This document shows positions 7,713 through 17,359 of a stretch of DNA of 64,000 nt, in pieces. The stretch's first letter is position 1, and each line of letters starts with the position of its first letter. The notes below the pieces were generated by a model that was not told the origin of the DNA, made no database searches, and worked only from the letters and a program-made list of their open reading frames with translations. Source of the DNA: Vagococcus fluvialis (lineage in GTDB: Bacteria > Bacillota > Bacilli > Lactobacillales > Vagococcaceae). A program made the translations under genes and the position numbers. The stretch spans positions 1-64,000 of the forward strand of contig NZ_QPJV01000013.1 of the NCBI RefSeq assembly GCF_003337315.1, in the 5' to 3' direction.

Positions 7713-9710
7713 ATGAAGTTCGACAATATCGATCAATTAGGCGTTAACGCAATCCGTACATTAAGTTTAGACATGATTCAAAAAGCTAATTCAGGTCACC
7801 CTGGTTTACCAATGGGGGCTGCACCTATGGCTTACACATTATGGACTAAACACTTAAAAGTTAACCCATCAACATCAAGAAACTGGGCAGACCGTGACCG
7901 TTTCATTTTATCTGCAGGACATGGTTCAGCTATGTTATATAGTTTACTTCATTTATCTGGTTATAACTTACCAATGGATGAAATTAAAAATTTCCGTCAA
8001 TGGGATAGTTTAACACCAGGACATCCTGAAGTGTTACATACTGATGGGATTGAAGCAACAACTGGTCCTTTAGGGCAAGGGATTGCTATGAGTGTTGGTT
8101 TTGCTATGGCAGAAGCTCACTTAGCTGCAACTTACAACAAAGATAACTTTAACATTGTCGATCATTACACATATGCCTTATGTGGAGATGGTGACTTAAT
8201 GGAAGGTATTTCTCAAGAAGCAGTCAGCTTAGCTGGTCACTTAAAATTAGATAAATTAATCGTTTTATATGATTCAAATGATATTTCATTAGACGGTCCT
8301 TTAGACAAATCATTTAGTGAAGACGTTAAAGGTCGCTTTGAAGCAACTGGTTGGCAACATATTTTAGTTAAAGATGGCAATGACTTAGAAGCCATTTCTA
8401 ATGCTATTGAAGAAGCTAAAAAAGAAACAGGAAAACCAACTATTATTGAAATTAAAACAATTATTGGTTTTGGTGCTGAATTACAAGGAACAAACAAAGT
8501 TCACGGTGCTCCATTAGGCCCTGAAGGTGTTGCTGTAGCTAAAAAAGCTTACGGTTGGGATTATCCTGAATTCACCGTACCAAAAGAAGTAAAAGCACGC
8601 TTTAACGAAGATATGATTGTTAAAGGTAAACAAGCTGAAGCTGAATGGAATGAATTATTTGCTTCATATAAAGAAGCATATCCAGAATTAGCGGCTCAAT
8701 TTGAAGCTTCATTTAAAGATGAAGTAACAGTTGATTTAGAAAAGGCGTTACCTGTATATGAAGTAGGAGATTCTTCTGCTAGTCGTATTACAAGTAAAGA
8801 AGCTATCCAAGAATTAGCTAAAGTAATGCCTAATTTATGGGGAGGTTCAGCTGACCTTTCTTCATCAAACAACACAATGATTGCTGGTGAGAAAGACTTT
8901 GAACCAGGATCTTATGAAGGTCGCAACATTTGGTTTGGTGTTCGTGAATTTGCCATGGCTGCAGCTATGAATGGAATTTCTTTACATGGTGGAACTCGTG
9001 TTTACGGAGCAACATTCTTTGTCTTTGTAGATTACTTACGTCCAGCAGTGAGATTATCAGCGATCCAAAAAGCACCTGTGACTTATGTGTTAACACATGA
9101 TTCAGTAGCGGTTGGGGAAGATGGTCCAACTCATGAACCAATCGAACAATTATCAAGTTTACGTGGTATGCCTAATGTGAACTTAATTCGTCCAGCTGAT
9201 GGAAATGAAGTATCAGCTGCTTGGAAACTAGCAGCAATTTCCAAAGAAACACCAACTGTTTTAGCTTTATCTCGCCAAAACTTACCAGTTTTAGAAGGAA
9301 CAAAAGAAAAAGCTTATGAAGGTGTTGCTCGTGGAGCGTATGTTTTATCAGCTTCAAAAGAAAACACACCAGCTGGTATTCTAATTGCGACAGGTTCTGA
9401 AGTGAACTTAGCAATGGAAGCTCAAAAAGAATTAGCTAAAGAAGGTATTGATGTATCAGTGGTTTCTATGCCATCAACAGCTTTATTTGATGCACAAGAT
9501 GCTTCATACAAAGAGTCAGTTTTACCAAAAGCAGTAACGAAACGAGTTTCAATTGAGATGGGATCAACATTTGGTTGGGAACGCTACATTGGATTCGAAG
9601 GTCATGCGATTGGTATCGATAGATTTGGAGCAAGTGCACCAGGAAATACAGTTATTGAAAATTACGGATTCACCGTTGAAAAAGTAGTAGAAGCATTTAA
9701 ATCATTATAA
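7713..9710 (+). CDS. tkt: Transketolase
   Basis: A thiamine-diphosphate enzyme of the non-oxidative pentose phosphate pathway that moves two-carbon ketol units between sugar phosphates. The 665-residue length is usual. The N-terminal TPP domain has the [12 protein letters not shown] start region, GPLGQG and the GDGDLMEG metal/TPP motif near residue 155; the pyrimidine domain has [14 protein letters not shown] with the catalytic glutamate; the C-terminal domain follows from about 530. AGGAGG lies 10 bases before the ATG. It is monocistronic, with its own promoter and a strong terminator. Codon use is that of a highly expressed gene. Confidence 0.97.
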   Translation: MKFDNIDQLGVNAIRTLSLDMIQKANSGHPGLPMGAAPMAYTLWTKHLKVNPSTSRNWADRDRFILSAGHGSAMLYSLLHLSGYNLPMDEIKNFRQWDSLTPGHPEVLHTDGIEATTGPLGQGIAMSVGFAMAEAHLAATYNKDNFNIVDHYTYALCGDGDLMEGISQEAVSLAGHLKLDKLIVLYDSNDISLDGPLDKSFSEDVKGRFEATGWQHILVKDGNDLEAISNAIEEAKKETGKPTIIEIKTIIGFGAELQGTNKVHGAPLGPEGVAVAKKAYGWDYPEFTVPKEVKARFNEDMIVKGKQAEAEWNELFASYKEAYPELAAQFEASFKDEVTVDLEKALPVYEVGDSSASRITSKEAIQELAKVMPNLWGGSADLSSSNNTMIAGEKDFEPGSYEGRNIWFGVREFAMAAAMNGISLHGGTRVYGATFFVFVDYLRPAVRLSAIQKAPVTYVLTHDSVAVGEDGPTHEPIEQLSSLRGMPNVNLIRPADGNEVSAAWKLAAISKETPTVLALSRQNLPVLEGTKEKAYEGVARGAYVLSASKENTPAGILIATGSEVNLAMEAQKELAKEGIDVSVVSMPSTALFDAQDASYKESVLPKAVTKRVSIEMGSTFGWERYIGFEGHAIGIDRFGASAPGNTVIENYGFTVEKVVEAFKSL

Positions 9711-9720
9711 TAATAAAAAA

Positions 9721-9754
9721 GAACTGACTAGAAATAGTTAGTTCTTTTTTTTTT
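9721..9754 (+). terminator. Terminator of tkt
   Basis: GAACTGACTA/TAGTTAGTTC stem with a GAAA loop followed by about ten T. Confidence 0.92.
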
Positions 9755-9769
9755 GGAATATATTCCAAA
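9752..9769. promoter_or_regulatory. 18-bp perfect palindrome, candidate RpiR operator
   Basis: TTTGGAATATATTCCAAA is fully symmetric and sits about 75 bases upstream of the PTS EIIC gene of an operon that encodes its own RpiR-type regulator. It begins within the T run of the tkt terminator. Assignment to that regulator is inferred from position. Confidence 0.55.
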
Positions 9770-9810
9770 TTTAAGAATAGTAGAAAGATAAAAAAAGAAC
9801 TATACTTTTT

Positions 9811-9825
9811 TTGTAAGCGTTTAAT
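9811..9825 (+). promoter_or_regulatory. cre site (CcpA) upstream of PTS operon
   Basis: TTGTAAGCGTTTAAT matches the cre consensus at all but one constrained position. It lies 20 bases before the EIIC start, where bound CcpA would block transcription. Confidence 0.65.
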
Positions 9826-9844
9826 AAAAAAGGAGTTTAAAACG

Positions 9845-11131
9845 ATGAAAAATTTTACAACATGGATTGAAGAAAAAATAGTACCAGTCATATCAAAAGT
9901 GACAAACACAAAGTATTTTGTAGCTTTACGAGCTGGATTCATGGCTATTATGCCACTCACAATTATTGGATCATTCTTTTTACTTGTGACTGATTTTCCA
10001 TTACCAGGATATCCAGAATTCATGGCCAATTTATTTGGTGAGAATTGGACAGTGTATATTGAATCAGCCTATCGTTCAACGTTTAATATGATGGGATTCT
10101 TTTTAGCAGGTACAATGGCTTATAAATTAGCAGAACAATATGAACTTGATAGATTGTCATCATTAATTCTATCTTTAGTATCTTACGTAGTTGTAGTTCC
10201 TAAAACAATAACTACTGAGTCAGGTGAAGTTGTTGGTCGAATTATGGCATTTGAGTGGCTAGGTACACAAGGAGTTATTACAGCTATTTTTGTTAGTATT
10301 ATTAGTGTTGAAATTATTAGGTTATGCTTTAAAAAGAACTTAATTATTAAAATGCCCGATTCAGTACCTGATATGGTTTCAAAATCTTTTAGTGCGCTAA
10401 TTCCAGGGTTTCTAGTAGTAACAACTATGCTAATTATTTCTGGTATTTCAATGCAATTTGCCGAATCATTTCCTCATTTAATTTATAAGATTATCCAAAT
10501 ACCATTAGAAGGTTTAACATCTTCTGTAGGAGCTATAACAGTTGTTGCTGGGTTGAATGGTTTATTGTGGTGGTTCGGTATTCATCCAACAGTAGTTAAC
10601 TCAATTATCAACCCATTACTTAATGCAAATTCTGTTAAAAACTTAGAATTATTTCAAAATGGGCAACTTACTATGGAAACAGGAAATGTTGGAACTATTC
10701 AAATGATTGACCAGTTTGCAACGATTGGTGGTGCAGGTTTAACACTAGGCTTAGTAATTGCAATGATTATAGTTGGTCGTTCAAGTCGTTTAAAAACAAT
10801 GACCAAATTAAGTGCTATTCCAGCTTTATTTAATATAAACGAACCAATTATTTTTGGATTACCAGTAATTTTTAATCCATTAATGATTATTCCGATTACT
10901 TTAGCTCCAATTATTTCAGTTTTAATTGCCTATGTTTCAATGGTAATTGGTTTTATGCCATTATTTAATGGTGTTGTTGCTCCTTGGCCAACACCACCTA
11001 TTTTTTCAGGATTTTTAGTAGCAGGTTGGCAAGGTGCTGTTGTTCAAGTTATTTGTATCATTTCATCAGTTATAATTTATTACCCGTTTGTCAAAGCTTT
11101 AGATAATCAGTACTATAAAGAAGAACAATAG
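9845..11131 (+). CDS. PTS transporter EIIC, lactose/cellobiose (CelB) family
   Basis: The membrane channel of a sugar phosphotransferase system. The 428 residues contain about ten hydrophobic helices, the family N-terminus (WIEEKIVPVISKV), the WWFGIHPTVVNSI segment near residue 245 with the conserved GIH, and the FNINEPIIFGLP motif near 335. It has no EIIA or EIIB domain and none is encoded nearby, so it must use soluble partners from elsewhere. It is first in an operon with an RpiR regulator (24-base gap) and a MalY-type enzyme. The substrate, probably a beta-glucoside or amino sugar, is not determined. Confidence 0.9.
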   Translation: MKNFTTWIEEKIVPVISKVTNTKYFVALRAGFMAIMPLTIIGSFFLLVTDFPLPGYPEFMANLFGENWTVYIESAYRSTFNMMGFFLAGTMAYKLAEQYELDRLSSLILSLVSYVVVVPKTITTESGEVVGRIMAFEWLGTQGVITAIFVSIISVEIIRLCFKKNLIIKMPDSVPDMVSKSFSALIPGFLVVTTMLIISGISMQFAESFPHLIYKIIQIPLEGLTSSVGAITVVAGLNGLLWWFGIHPTVVNSIINPLLNANSVKNLELFQNGQLTMETGNVGTIQMIDQFATIGGAGLTLGLVIAMIIVGRSSRLKTMTKLSAIPALFNINEPIIFGLPVIFNPLMIIPITLAPIISVLIAYVSMVIGFMPLFNGVVAPWPTPPIFSGFLVAGWQGAVVQVICIISSVIIYYPFVKALDNQYYKEEQ

Positions 11132-11155
11132 ATTAATCTAAAGGAGCCTTACCAA

Positions 11156-11923
11156 ATGAGCTTGCAAAAAAATATTTCGATACATGCAGATGAATTAACA
11201 GAAATGGAAAAAGATTTATTACAGTCACTTCTGCTAGATCAACAAAAAATGGATTCAGTTGATTTTACAGTTAGCAAATTATCTGAAAAATACAATGTAT
11301 CAAGAACTAGTGTCCATAGATTGTCTCAAAAGATAGGTTATAAAAGTTTTACATTATTTAAGCATGACTTTTTTGTAACAACAATTAAGGATGAGGAATA
11401 TGATAAAGAAGAAGCTTATTTTTTGAATAGTATGATAGAAAACTATCATATTGTTAATAAATCTATAACTAATGAAATTTTAGAAAAATTGATAAAATCC
11501 AAAAGAATTATTATTTATGGAATGGGAATGAGTAGTTATATAGGTAAGATGTTTCAAGTAAAATTATTATTATATGGCATGAACTCAGAACAGTATGATG
11601 ATTCACGATTTATGAGAATTTCAGCTGCTAATTTAAATCCTGAAGAGGATGTTGTATTAGTACTTTCTAGAAGTGGAAAGCCACCAGAATTATTAGAAGC
11701 AATTGTAACAGCTAAAACAAAAAAAGTATCAATGATACTAGTGACTGAAAATAGGGATTCTCCGTTAGGTCATTTAGCTGATTATATAATTGATACAAGT
11801 CAAAGTGTGGATCAAGATATTAGTATTGATACTAGACTGAATGTGCATGTAGCAATGGATATATTAATGAAAAAATTAGTTAAAAAGAAGGAAGAAGGTT
11901 CAAAAGAAGCCGATGAATTTTGA
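11156..11923 (+). CDS. MurR/RpiR-family transcriptional regulator
   Basis: A sugar-phosphate-sensing DNA-binding protein. Residues about 1-80 form the RpiR HTH (VSKLSEKYNVSRTSVHRLSQKIGYKSF). Residues about 110-240 form the SIS sugar-isomerase domain (IIIYGMGMSSYIGKMFQVKL, then VVLVLSRSGKPPELLEA), which binds the phosphorylated effector. Its start codon follows AAAGGAG. It lies between EIIC and the aminotransferase gene, overlapping the latter by 11 bases. It probably controls this operon through the palindrome at 9752-9769. Confidence 0.9.
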   Translation: MSLQKNISIHADELTEMEKDLLQSLLLDQQKMDSVDFTVSKLSEKYNVSRTSVHRLSQKIGYKSFTLFKHDFFVTTIKDEEYDKEEAYFLNSMIENYHIVNKSITNEILEKLIKSKRIIIYGMGMSSYIGKMFQVKLLLYGMNSEQYDDSRFMRISAANLNPEEDVVLVLSRSGKPPELLEAIVTAKTKKVSMILVTENRDSPLGHLADYIIDTSQSVDQDISIDTRLNVHVAMDILMKKLVKKKEEGSKEADEF

Positions 11924-13079
11924 TAAAATACTATCAAGGGAAGGGAATGGCTCCAAAAAATGGAATAGAGAGTATATTAATTCACGTTTTGGAGAAGTTC
12001 CAAAAAATATTTATCCATTTTTTATAGCAGATATGGATTTTTCATTACCTAAAGAAATACATGAAGAAGTGACTAGAGAATTAAGTCATGGAGACTTTGG
12101 TTACTTTGATTTACAGGAATCCTATTATGATTCAATAGTTCGATGGTATAAACAAACCAAAGATATTACATTACAAAAAGAATGGTTACTACCTAGTGTG
12201 GGGACTGTCTCAAGTATGCACTTTATTGCTAAAACAGTAGAAAATCTAGTATTTGCGACTTTAACACCTGTCTATGGATCCTTTAAAAAATTATCCGATT
12301 ACTACGGGAAACTAGTTGAAATCCCATTGTTATGGAATGAAGGGAAATACGAAATTTCTTTTGAATTATTTGAAAAATATATAATTCAAAATAATATAAA
12401 TGTTATTCTTTTTTGTAATCCTCATAATCCTTCTGGTCAACTATGGAGTTTTGAAGAGTTGGAGCAACTTGTTTCGCTTTGTAAAAAATATGATGTTTTA
12501 ATAATGTCTGATGAAATACATAGTGATTTATGTAAAAGAGAAAGTAACTTTATTTCTTTAATTCATTTTTTTGATAGATATAAGAATATAGTTATTAGTA
12601 ATTCACCAAATAAAGCTTTTAACTTATCAGGTTTAAATAGTTCTTACATTATTACACATAATAATGAACTTCTAAAAAAAATAAATTATGAGCATGAAAA
12701 GCTTCATATAAGTGTGAATAGGGTAGGGGCAAAATATACTGAGGTAGTTTATAGAAAAGGAATAGAGTGGTTAGAAAATTTAGAAGATTATCTAGAAAAT
12801 AATATAGATTTATTAATTAGTATTCTAGATTTACCGGGAATTCATGTTGTTTCCCCAGAATCAGGCTATTTAATCTGGATAGAACTAGAAAATATAAAAG
12901 ATGTTGATCTATTTGTTAGAAAGTTGGCTCAAAAAACAGGAGTATTAATTGAAACAGGATCAAGATTTATATCAAATTATGGTTCGTTTGTAAGAATTAA
13001 TGTAGCAACTTCTCAAAGAATTTTAGAAAAAGGAATGTTAGAATTTAAAGAATTCTATCTATCATATGAAGAGGAATAA
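11913..13079 (+). CDS. MalY/PatB-type PLP-dependent aminotransferase / C-S beta-lyase
   Basis: A fold-type I PLP enzyme of 388 residues. It has the FFIADMDFSLP N-terminus typical of MalY/PatB, the CNPHNPSGQLW motif, DEIHSDL (PLP-binding aspartate), and the lysine region ISNSPNKAFNLSGLNSSY near 235. MalY and PatB act as cystathionine beta-lyases; E. coli MalY is also encoded beside a PTS gene (malX), a parallel to this operon. The reaction here is unproved. A terminator-like hairpin follows only at 13217-13250. The rpiR-malY pair reads more AT-rich than tkt, which hints at acquisition but was not measured. Confidence 0.85.
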   Translation: MNFDKILSREGNGSKKWNREYINSRFGEVPKNIYPFFIADMDFSLPKEIHEEVTRELSHGDFGYFDLQESYYDSIVRWYKQTKDITLQKEWLLPSVGTVSSMHFIAKTVENLVFATLTPVYGSFKKLSDYYGKLVEIPLLWNEGKYEISFELFEKYIIQNNINVILFCNPHNPSGQLWSFEELEQLVSLCKKYDVLIMSDEIHSDLCKRESNFISLIHFFDRYKNIVISNSPNKAFNLSGLNSSYIITHNNELLKKINYEHEKLHISVNRVGAKYTEVVYRKGIEWLENLEDYLENNIDLLISILDLPGIHVVSPESGYLIWIELENIKDVDLFVRKLAQKTGVLIETGSRFISNYGSFVRINVATSQRILEKGMLEFKEFYLSYEEE

Positions 13080-13216
13080 TTTACTTTGTTTTTACACAAA
13101 TTGAATAATGGAATTTACAATGATGAGGTATATTAATTGTACCCTAATAAGTTTTAACTGATTTACATGCTAATTTTCATATTCATCCATAAAAAATATT
13201 CCCTCTAAATATTTTT

Positions 13217-13250
13217 AAAACCAGACAAACAAATGTCTGGTTTTTTTATT
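13217..13250. terminator. Shared terminator between convergent malY-like and MFS genes
   Basis: AAAACCAGACA/TGTCTGGTTTT stem followed by T7 on the plus strand and touching the 3' end of the leftward MFS gene. The preceding stretch 13080-13216 holds nothing else recognisable. Confidence 0.8.
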
Positions 13251-14412
13251 ATACTTTTTTACTAGAGCCTGCATTTAAACCAACGAATAATAGAATAATG
13301 GTCATTCCAATAAGTAGGAATAAAGATGATTGCCAATTATTAGTTAGGTCATGAAGTAAGCCAAATAAAAATGGTCCAACAGCTGCTAAGATATAACCAA
13401 TTGATTGAGCCATACCCGATAAATCTGCTGCTTCTTTTGGTGTTGATGTTCTAAGGTTAAAGAACATCATTGATAAACTAAAGGCAATTCCACCAGCAAT
13501 TCCAATAGCAATTATTGATAAACTGATGACTGCAAGACTTGAGAACATTAAACCACTAATCCCTAGTGTAAACAGTGTAAAAGAAATGACGACTAAGGAT
13601 TTTTGATTTGGTCGTTTTTCTGCAATAATCGGAATAATAAAAATTGTTGGTAATAGAGTTAATTGAAGTAAAGATAACATTCCGCCTGATTTTGAGCTAG
13701 GTATACCTTGACTAATTAGCATTTCTGGAAGCCAAGCAACAAGTACATAGAAAATAAATGATTGAATACCCATAAATAAAGAAACTGACTAAGCTAGTGA
13801 AGAATGCCAAATTGAATTATTAGTATCTACAACGTTAACCTCTGGAGTTGCTTTTTTATTTTTTAATTGAGGTAACCAAGCTAATAGAGCTAGGGCAGCT
13901 AAGATAATCCAAAGGCTGAAGGCTTGATTCCACGTCCATCCTAATTTTTCGATTAATGGAATACTAACACCAGAAGCAATTGCTCCTGTTAAGTTCATAC
14001 TAACTGAATAGATACCAGTAACTAATCCGCTTTGATTTTGGAACTCTTGTTTAACAATACTTGGAATCAGTACATTCCCAATAGCAATCCCACATCCTAA
14101 AATAGCTGTTCCTAAAAATAAGGTAGAGATAGAAGGTAAATAGCGAATACTTAACCCTAAAATAATTAAAATAAGTGCACCTAAAATAGTTGTTTCAGTT
14201 CCGAATTTCCGAGCTAATTTTGGTGCTATAGGAGAAATAATAGCAAAGGCAATTAATGGTAAAGTTGTAATTAGCCCTGCTTGTGCTCCTGTTAAATTTA
14301 GGCTATTTGTAATTGTGCCAACTAGAGGACCAACAGAAGTAATAGGTGCTCTTAAGTTAGTAGCAATCATAATAATGCCTAAAAGTAATAAATAGTTCAT
14401 TTTTTGTTTCAT
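13249..14412 (-). pseudogene. MFS transporter (CynX/NimT/YycB family) interrupted by an in-frame TAG
   Basis: Two leftward open frames, 14412-13789 (207 codons) and 13773-13249 (174 codons), lie in the same reading frame and are separated only by a TAG at 13789-13791 and five sense codons. Joined they give about 388 residues with 12 expected membrane helices and the family start NLRAPITSVGPL. The junction reads SSLA-stop-SVSLFMGIQSF where relatives have a residue such as Trp, so a TGG to TAG change would explain it. The second half has no ribosome site of its own. The family exports or imports small anions or amino-acid-like compounds. Either a recent nonsense mutation, a sequencing error, or suppressed readthrough. 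Confidence 0.85.
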
Positions 14413-14440
14413 TCTAACTAATCCTTTCTAAAAAAATAAA

Positions 14441-14480
14441 ACATATAATATAATATGTCTTTGCATATTATATTATATGT
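14441..14480. repeat. 17-bp perfect inverted repeat between xre-cupin and MFS genes
   Basis: The arms ACATATAATATAATATG (14441-14457) and its exact complement (14464-14480) flank a 6-base spacer. The repeat fills most of the 60-base gap and overlaps the end of the upstream regulator gene. There is no T run. It may be an operator for the XRE protein over a promoter for the transporter, or an mRNA hairpin. Confidence 0.7.
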
Positions 14481-15042
14481 TATTGTATTTAACAACTATG
14501 TTTAGAAAAACATCTTCATTTGAATTATTAATGTACTCATGTTCACACCCAGAATCGAAATTAATACTGTCATAAGTTCCTAAAGAATAACTTTTATCAC
14601 CAACATTTAATTCTAATAAACCATTCATAACTGTGATAATTTCAGTTGAGTGCTTCATTTGATGACTTCTTTTGATACTAGAATTAGCTTTTAAACAAAC
14701 ACGAAAAACTTCAATATTTTCTTCTTGGAAGACAGGTTGAACAACCCATCCTTTTTCTAAATCATTCATGAAGTAAGAAGAATCTTCTAAAACAGATGAA
14801 ACTTCCTTTTCTGAATGGGAAAAACCAAGTAATTTAGTTAGAGGGACTTGCAAAGTATCAGCTAGTTTCCAAAGACTATTAAGAGTAGGGTTTGAGCGGC
14901 CATTTTCAATATTACTAATAGTGATGCCACTAACATCTGATAAAGAAGCAAGTTCTTCGATTGTTAATTTTTGCTGTTTTCTAATTCGTCTTAGTTCAAC
15001 AGCAATATCATGATTTAATTGATTTTTTTTTCTATTAGGCAT
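14473..15042 (-). CDS. XRE-family regulator with C-terminal cupin domain
   Basis: A 189-residue transcription factor. Residues about 10-70 form a lambda-repressor-like HTH (IRKQQKLTIEELASLSDVSGITISNIENG). Residues about 110-185 form a small beta-barrel cupin (HSTEIITVMNGLLEL, then DSINFDSGCEHEYIN) that likely binds a small ligand. Its ATG overlaps the last base of the SPFH gene, so the two are translationally coupled. The MFS gene 60 bases downstream is the obvious target, as such regulators commonly control an adjacent exporter. The ligand is unknown. Confidence 0.88.
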   Translation of the reverse strand: MPNRKKNQLNHDIAVELRRIRKQQKLTIEELASLSDVSGITISNIENGRSNPTLNSLWKLADTLQVPLTKLLGFSHSEKEVSSVLEDSSYFMNDLEKGWVVQPVFQEENIEVFRVCLKANSSIKRSHQMKHSTEIITVMNGLLELNVGDKSYSLGTYDSINFDSGCEHEYINNSNEDVFLNIVVKYNNI

Positions 15043-15908
15043 TATTCTTTAACATCTCCAGTGTTGATAACAGGTTGCGTTCCTTTATCTGTAATAATAG
15101 AAACAAGTAAGTTATTGATTAATTGGACACGACGATCGTCAGTGAATTGGATATCTTGTCCGTCTTCGATTTGCTCCAAAGCCATTTGAGTCATAGATAC
15201 AGCACCTTCAACAATTGTTTGACGGGCTGATAAAATAGCACGAGCTTGTTGTCTTTGAAGCATAGCACTAGCAATTTCTGTAGCATACGCTAAATGATTT
15301 AATCTAGTTTCAATTACTTCAACCCCAGCAATGGCTAATCTCTCTTCTAACTCAATTTTTAATTTTTCAGATACTTCAGTTGTATTCCCGCGTAGCGTAA
15401 TATCTTCTTCTTCAAAGGTATCATAGGGATACTGTGAAGCTATATGCCTAAGGGCAGTTTCACTTTGGATAGCTACAAAATTACGGTAATCATCAACAGA
15501 GAACAAAGCTTTAGCTGAATCAACTACCTTAAATACAACAACTGCTGAAATTTCGATGGGATTTCCATCAGAGTCGTTAACTTTTAGAAGTGCAGTGTTA
15601 AAGTTTTTAACTTTTAATGAGATCGTTATTTTTTGTGTCAAGGGAGTTGTAATAAATAAGCCATTGTCTTTAATGGTTCCTAAATATTTTCCAAAAAATA
15701 AAATAGCTTTAGCTTGATTAGGGCCGACAATTGTTAATGAGCTAATAAAAAAGCCAGAAATAATCCAAAGTAAGGCAGCGATAATCCCAGTAGCTAGTGT
15801 TTCGTTAATAATAGTTAAGTAAAATAGCCAACCGCCGCCAAGAACCATAATCAGTAAAATAAAAAGACCAAGATAACCATTAATATGAAATGTATTTTTT
15901 TCTTTCAT
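15042..15908 (-). CDS. SPFH/Band 7 (stomatin-like) membrane protein
   Basis: A 288-residue membrane scaffold protein. Two N-terminal hydrophobic stretches (about residues 10-60) anchor it. The SPFH domain follows (NQAKAILFFGKYLGTIKDNGLFITTPL through the EVIETRLNHLAYATEIASAMLQRQQA region near 205-235), then a helical oligomerisation tail. Such proteins form ring-like assemblies in the membrane and are linked to microdomains or proteostasis. It is the first gene of a leftward unit with the XRE-cupin gene and the broken MFS gene. Its role beside these is unknown. Confidence 0.87.
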   Translation of the reverse strand: MKEKNTFHINGYLGLFILLIMVLGGGWLFYLTIINETLATGIIAALLWIISGFFISSLTIVGPNQAKAILFFGKYLGTIKDNGLFITTPLTQKITISLKVKNFNTALLKVNDSDGNPIEISAVVVFKVVDSAKALFSVDDYRNFVAIQSETALRHIASQYPYDTFEEEDITLRGNTTEVSEKLKIELEERLAIAGVEVIETRLNHLAYATEIASAMLQRQQARAILSARQTIVEGAVSMTQMALEQIEDGQDIQFTDDRRVQLINNLLVSIITDKGTQPVINTGDVKE

Positions 15909-15957
15909 GTTGTCACTCCTTTAGTAAATTTGACTCTAGTATATCATGAGATAAAAA

Positions 15958-15993
15958 TAAGAAGCTAGATTCTAAAAAAGAAATCTAACTCCT
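15958..15993 (-). terminator. Probable weak terminator after APC permease
   Basis: On the minus strand GTTAGATTTC/GAATCTAGC form an imperfect hairpin followed by a T-rich stretch. Confidence 0.5.
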
Positions 15994-16003
15994 TAAAGTA
16001 TAA

Positions 16004-17359
16004 TCATTGAATTGTTTTCTTTTTGTAGTATGAATAACCAGCAAAAGAAAAGATAAAACAAATGAGAAAGAAAATCATCATTGATTTTGGATTGGAAGAA
16101 AAGCCACCAATGACAATAATCAGACCACCAATCATCGCTAAGATCGGGGCAATTAAACCGGTGAATGTGTTAGTGACAACTTTTTGTTTATAAAGCATTA
16201 ATACTTTAATATATAAAAGCATATAAAGTAGATAACCAAAAACAATGGCAATTTCACTAATGTCACCTGTACTCATTAAAGTGAATTTTTGTGTTAAGTA
16301 ATGAATAAGGAACCAAAATAAAGAACATCCTAAACTAATTAATGCTGAATAATTTGTCAAAAAGCCGCGATTATTCTTAGCAACTTGTTCTGAATAAGGA
16401 ATCATTTTTTTTGTTGCTAGTGCGTAAGGCATTCTGATATGTCCTAAAACAACACCATTCACGACACCAAGCATAGAAATTAAAATAAAGAGTAAAATAA
16501 TAATTTCGCCACTTTTTCCAAGTAACATTTGACCAATTTCAGTTACAGCACCATTGCCTGTTGCTAAAATGTATTCAGGTCCTAAAATATGTGTCATTCC
16601 TAAAAAATAAGCTAAGTAAACAAATAAAACGATAATTGGAGCAATAATTAAAGCAATAGGCATTGTTTTTTTAGAATTTTTGACTTCGCCTGAAATACTT
16701 AATGAAATAGCCCAACCATCATAAGAAAAGGCAGTAGGAGCAAGGGCTGCTAACCAACCTAAACCAACATTTGTTAAGGGAACAGGCTCTACATTTTGAG
16801 GAATATTAGGATGGCTTCCTGTGAAAAATAGAGCAATAATCCCAACACCAATAAGTGGGATTAACTTAGCAATAGATGAAAGAACTTGAAACCTACCACC
16901 TAAAGTTGAAGAAATAATATTGATTGAATAAAAAAGTAATAAATAAAGAAGCCCGATAAACATTTGTAAGTCTAAATTATCTGGTAAATTTAAAAGTAAA
17001 CACGTATAAATACCAGAGGCCCATGCGACTACAACTGCAATTGTTGGGTAATAAAGGAAAGTTTGGAACCAGCCAACAGCACTGGCAATTTTTTCAGAGT
17101 AGAATTCTTCAAAATAAGCAACGATACCACCATTTTTATTAGATCTGGCAGCAAGGTTTGTTAAGGTAATACTTCCAAAGATAATACTAAATGCTCCAAT
17201 AACAAATACTAGTGCACCTAGATAAACATTTCCGCCAGTAAACATTAGAATGTCATCTACTTTAAAGAAGATACCTGAGCCAATACAGATACCAACTATC
17301 ATCGCAGTGGCAGTTGAAAGGCCATAAGATTTTTTCTGATTGATAAAAATAACCTCCAT
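16004..17359 (-). CDS. APC-superfamily amino acid permease (LAT/SteT-like)
   Basis: An amino acid transporter with about 12 membrane helices in 451 residues. Helix 1 has the unwound GICIGSGIFF motif of APC carriers and helix 6 has the FSYDGWAISLSISGEVKN motif typical of the LAT/SteT exchangers (serine/threonine and related amino acids). The start is uncertain: the ATG at 17359 is itself followed by GGAGG, which sits 8 bases before an ATC codon at 17344, so a non-ATG start giving MNQKKSYGL is possible. It stands alone and diverges from lepB. The substrate cannot be read from sequence. Confidence 0.87.
   Translation of the reverse strand: MEVIFINQKKSYGLSTATAMIVGICIGSGIFFKVDDILMFTGGNVYLGALVFVIGAFSIIFGSITLTNLAARSNKNGGIVAYFEEFYSEKIASAVGWFQTFLYYPTIAVVVAWASGIYTCLLLNLPDNLDLQMFIGLLYLLLFYSINIISSTLGGRFQVLSSIAKLIPLIGVGIIALFFTGSHPNIPQNVEPVPLTNVGLGWLAALAPTAFSYDGWAISLSISGEVKNSKKTMPIALIIAPIIVLFVYLAYFLGMTHILGPEYILATGNGAVTEIGQMLLGKSGEIIILLFILISMLGVVNGVVLGHIRMPYALATKKMIPYSEQVAKNNRGFLTNYSALISLGCSLFWFLIHYLTQKFTLMSTGDISEIAIVFGYLLYMLLYIKVLMLYKQKVVTNTFTGLIAPILAMIGGLIIVIGGFSSNPKSMMIFFLICFIFSFAGYSYYKKKTIQ

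Noticed and set aside
8237-9414. Long reverse-strand open frames inside transketolase
   Set aside because: They lie opposite a highly conserved gene, have no ribosome sites and encode low-complexity sequence; they are shadows of its codon pattern.
13249-13773. A separate short MFS protein starting at MGIQSF
   Set aside because: It has no ribosome site, is in frame with the upstream half across one TAG, and corresponds to the C-terminal half of one transporter.
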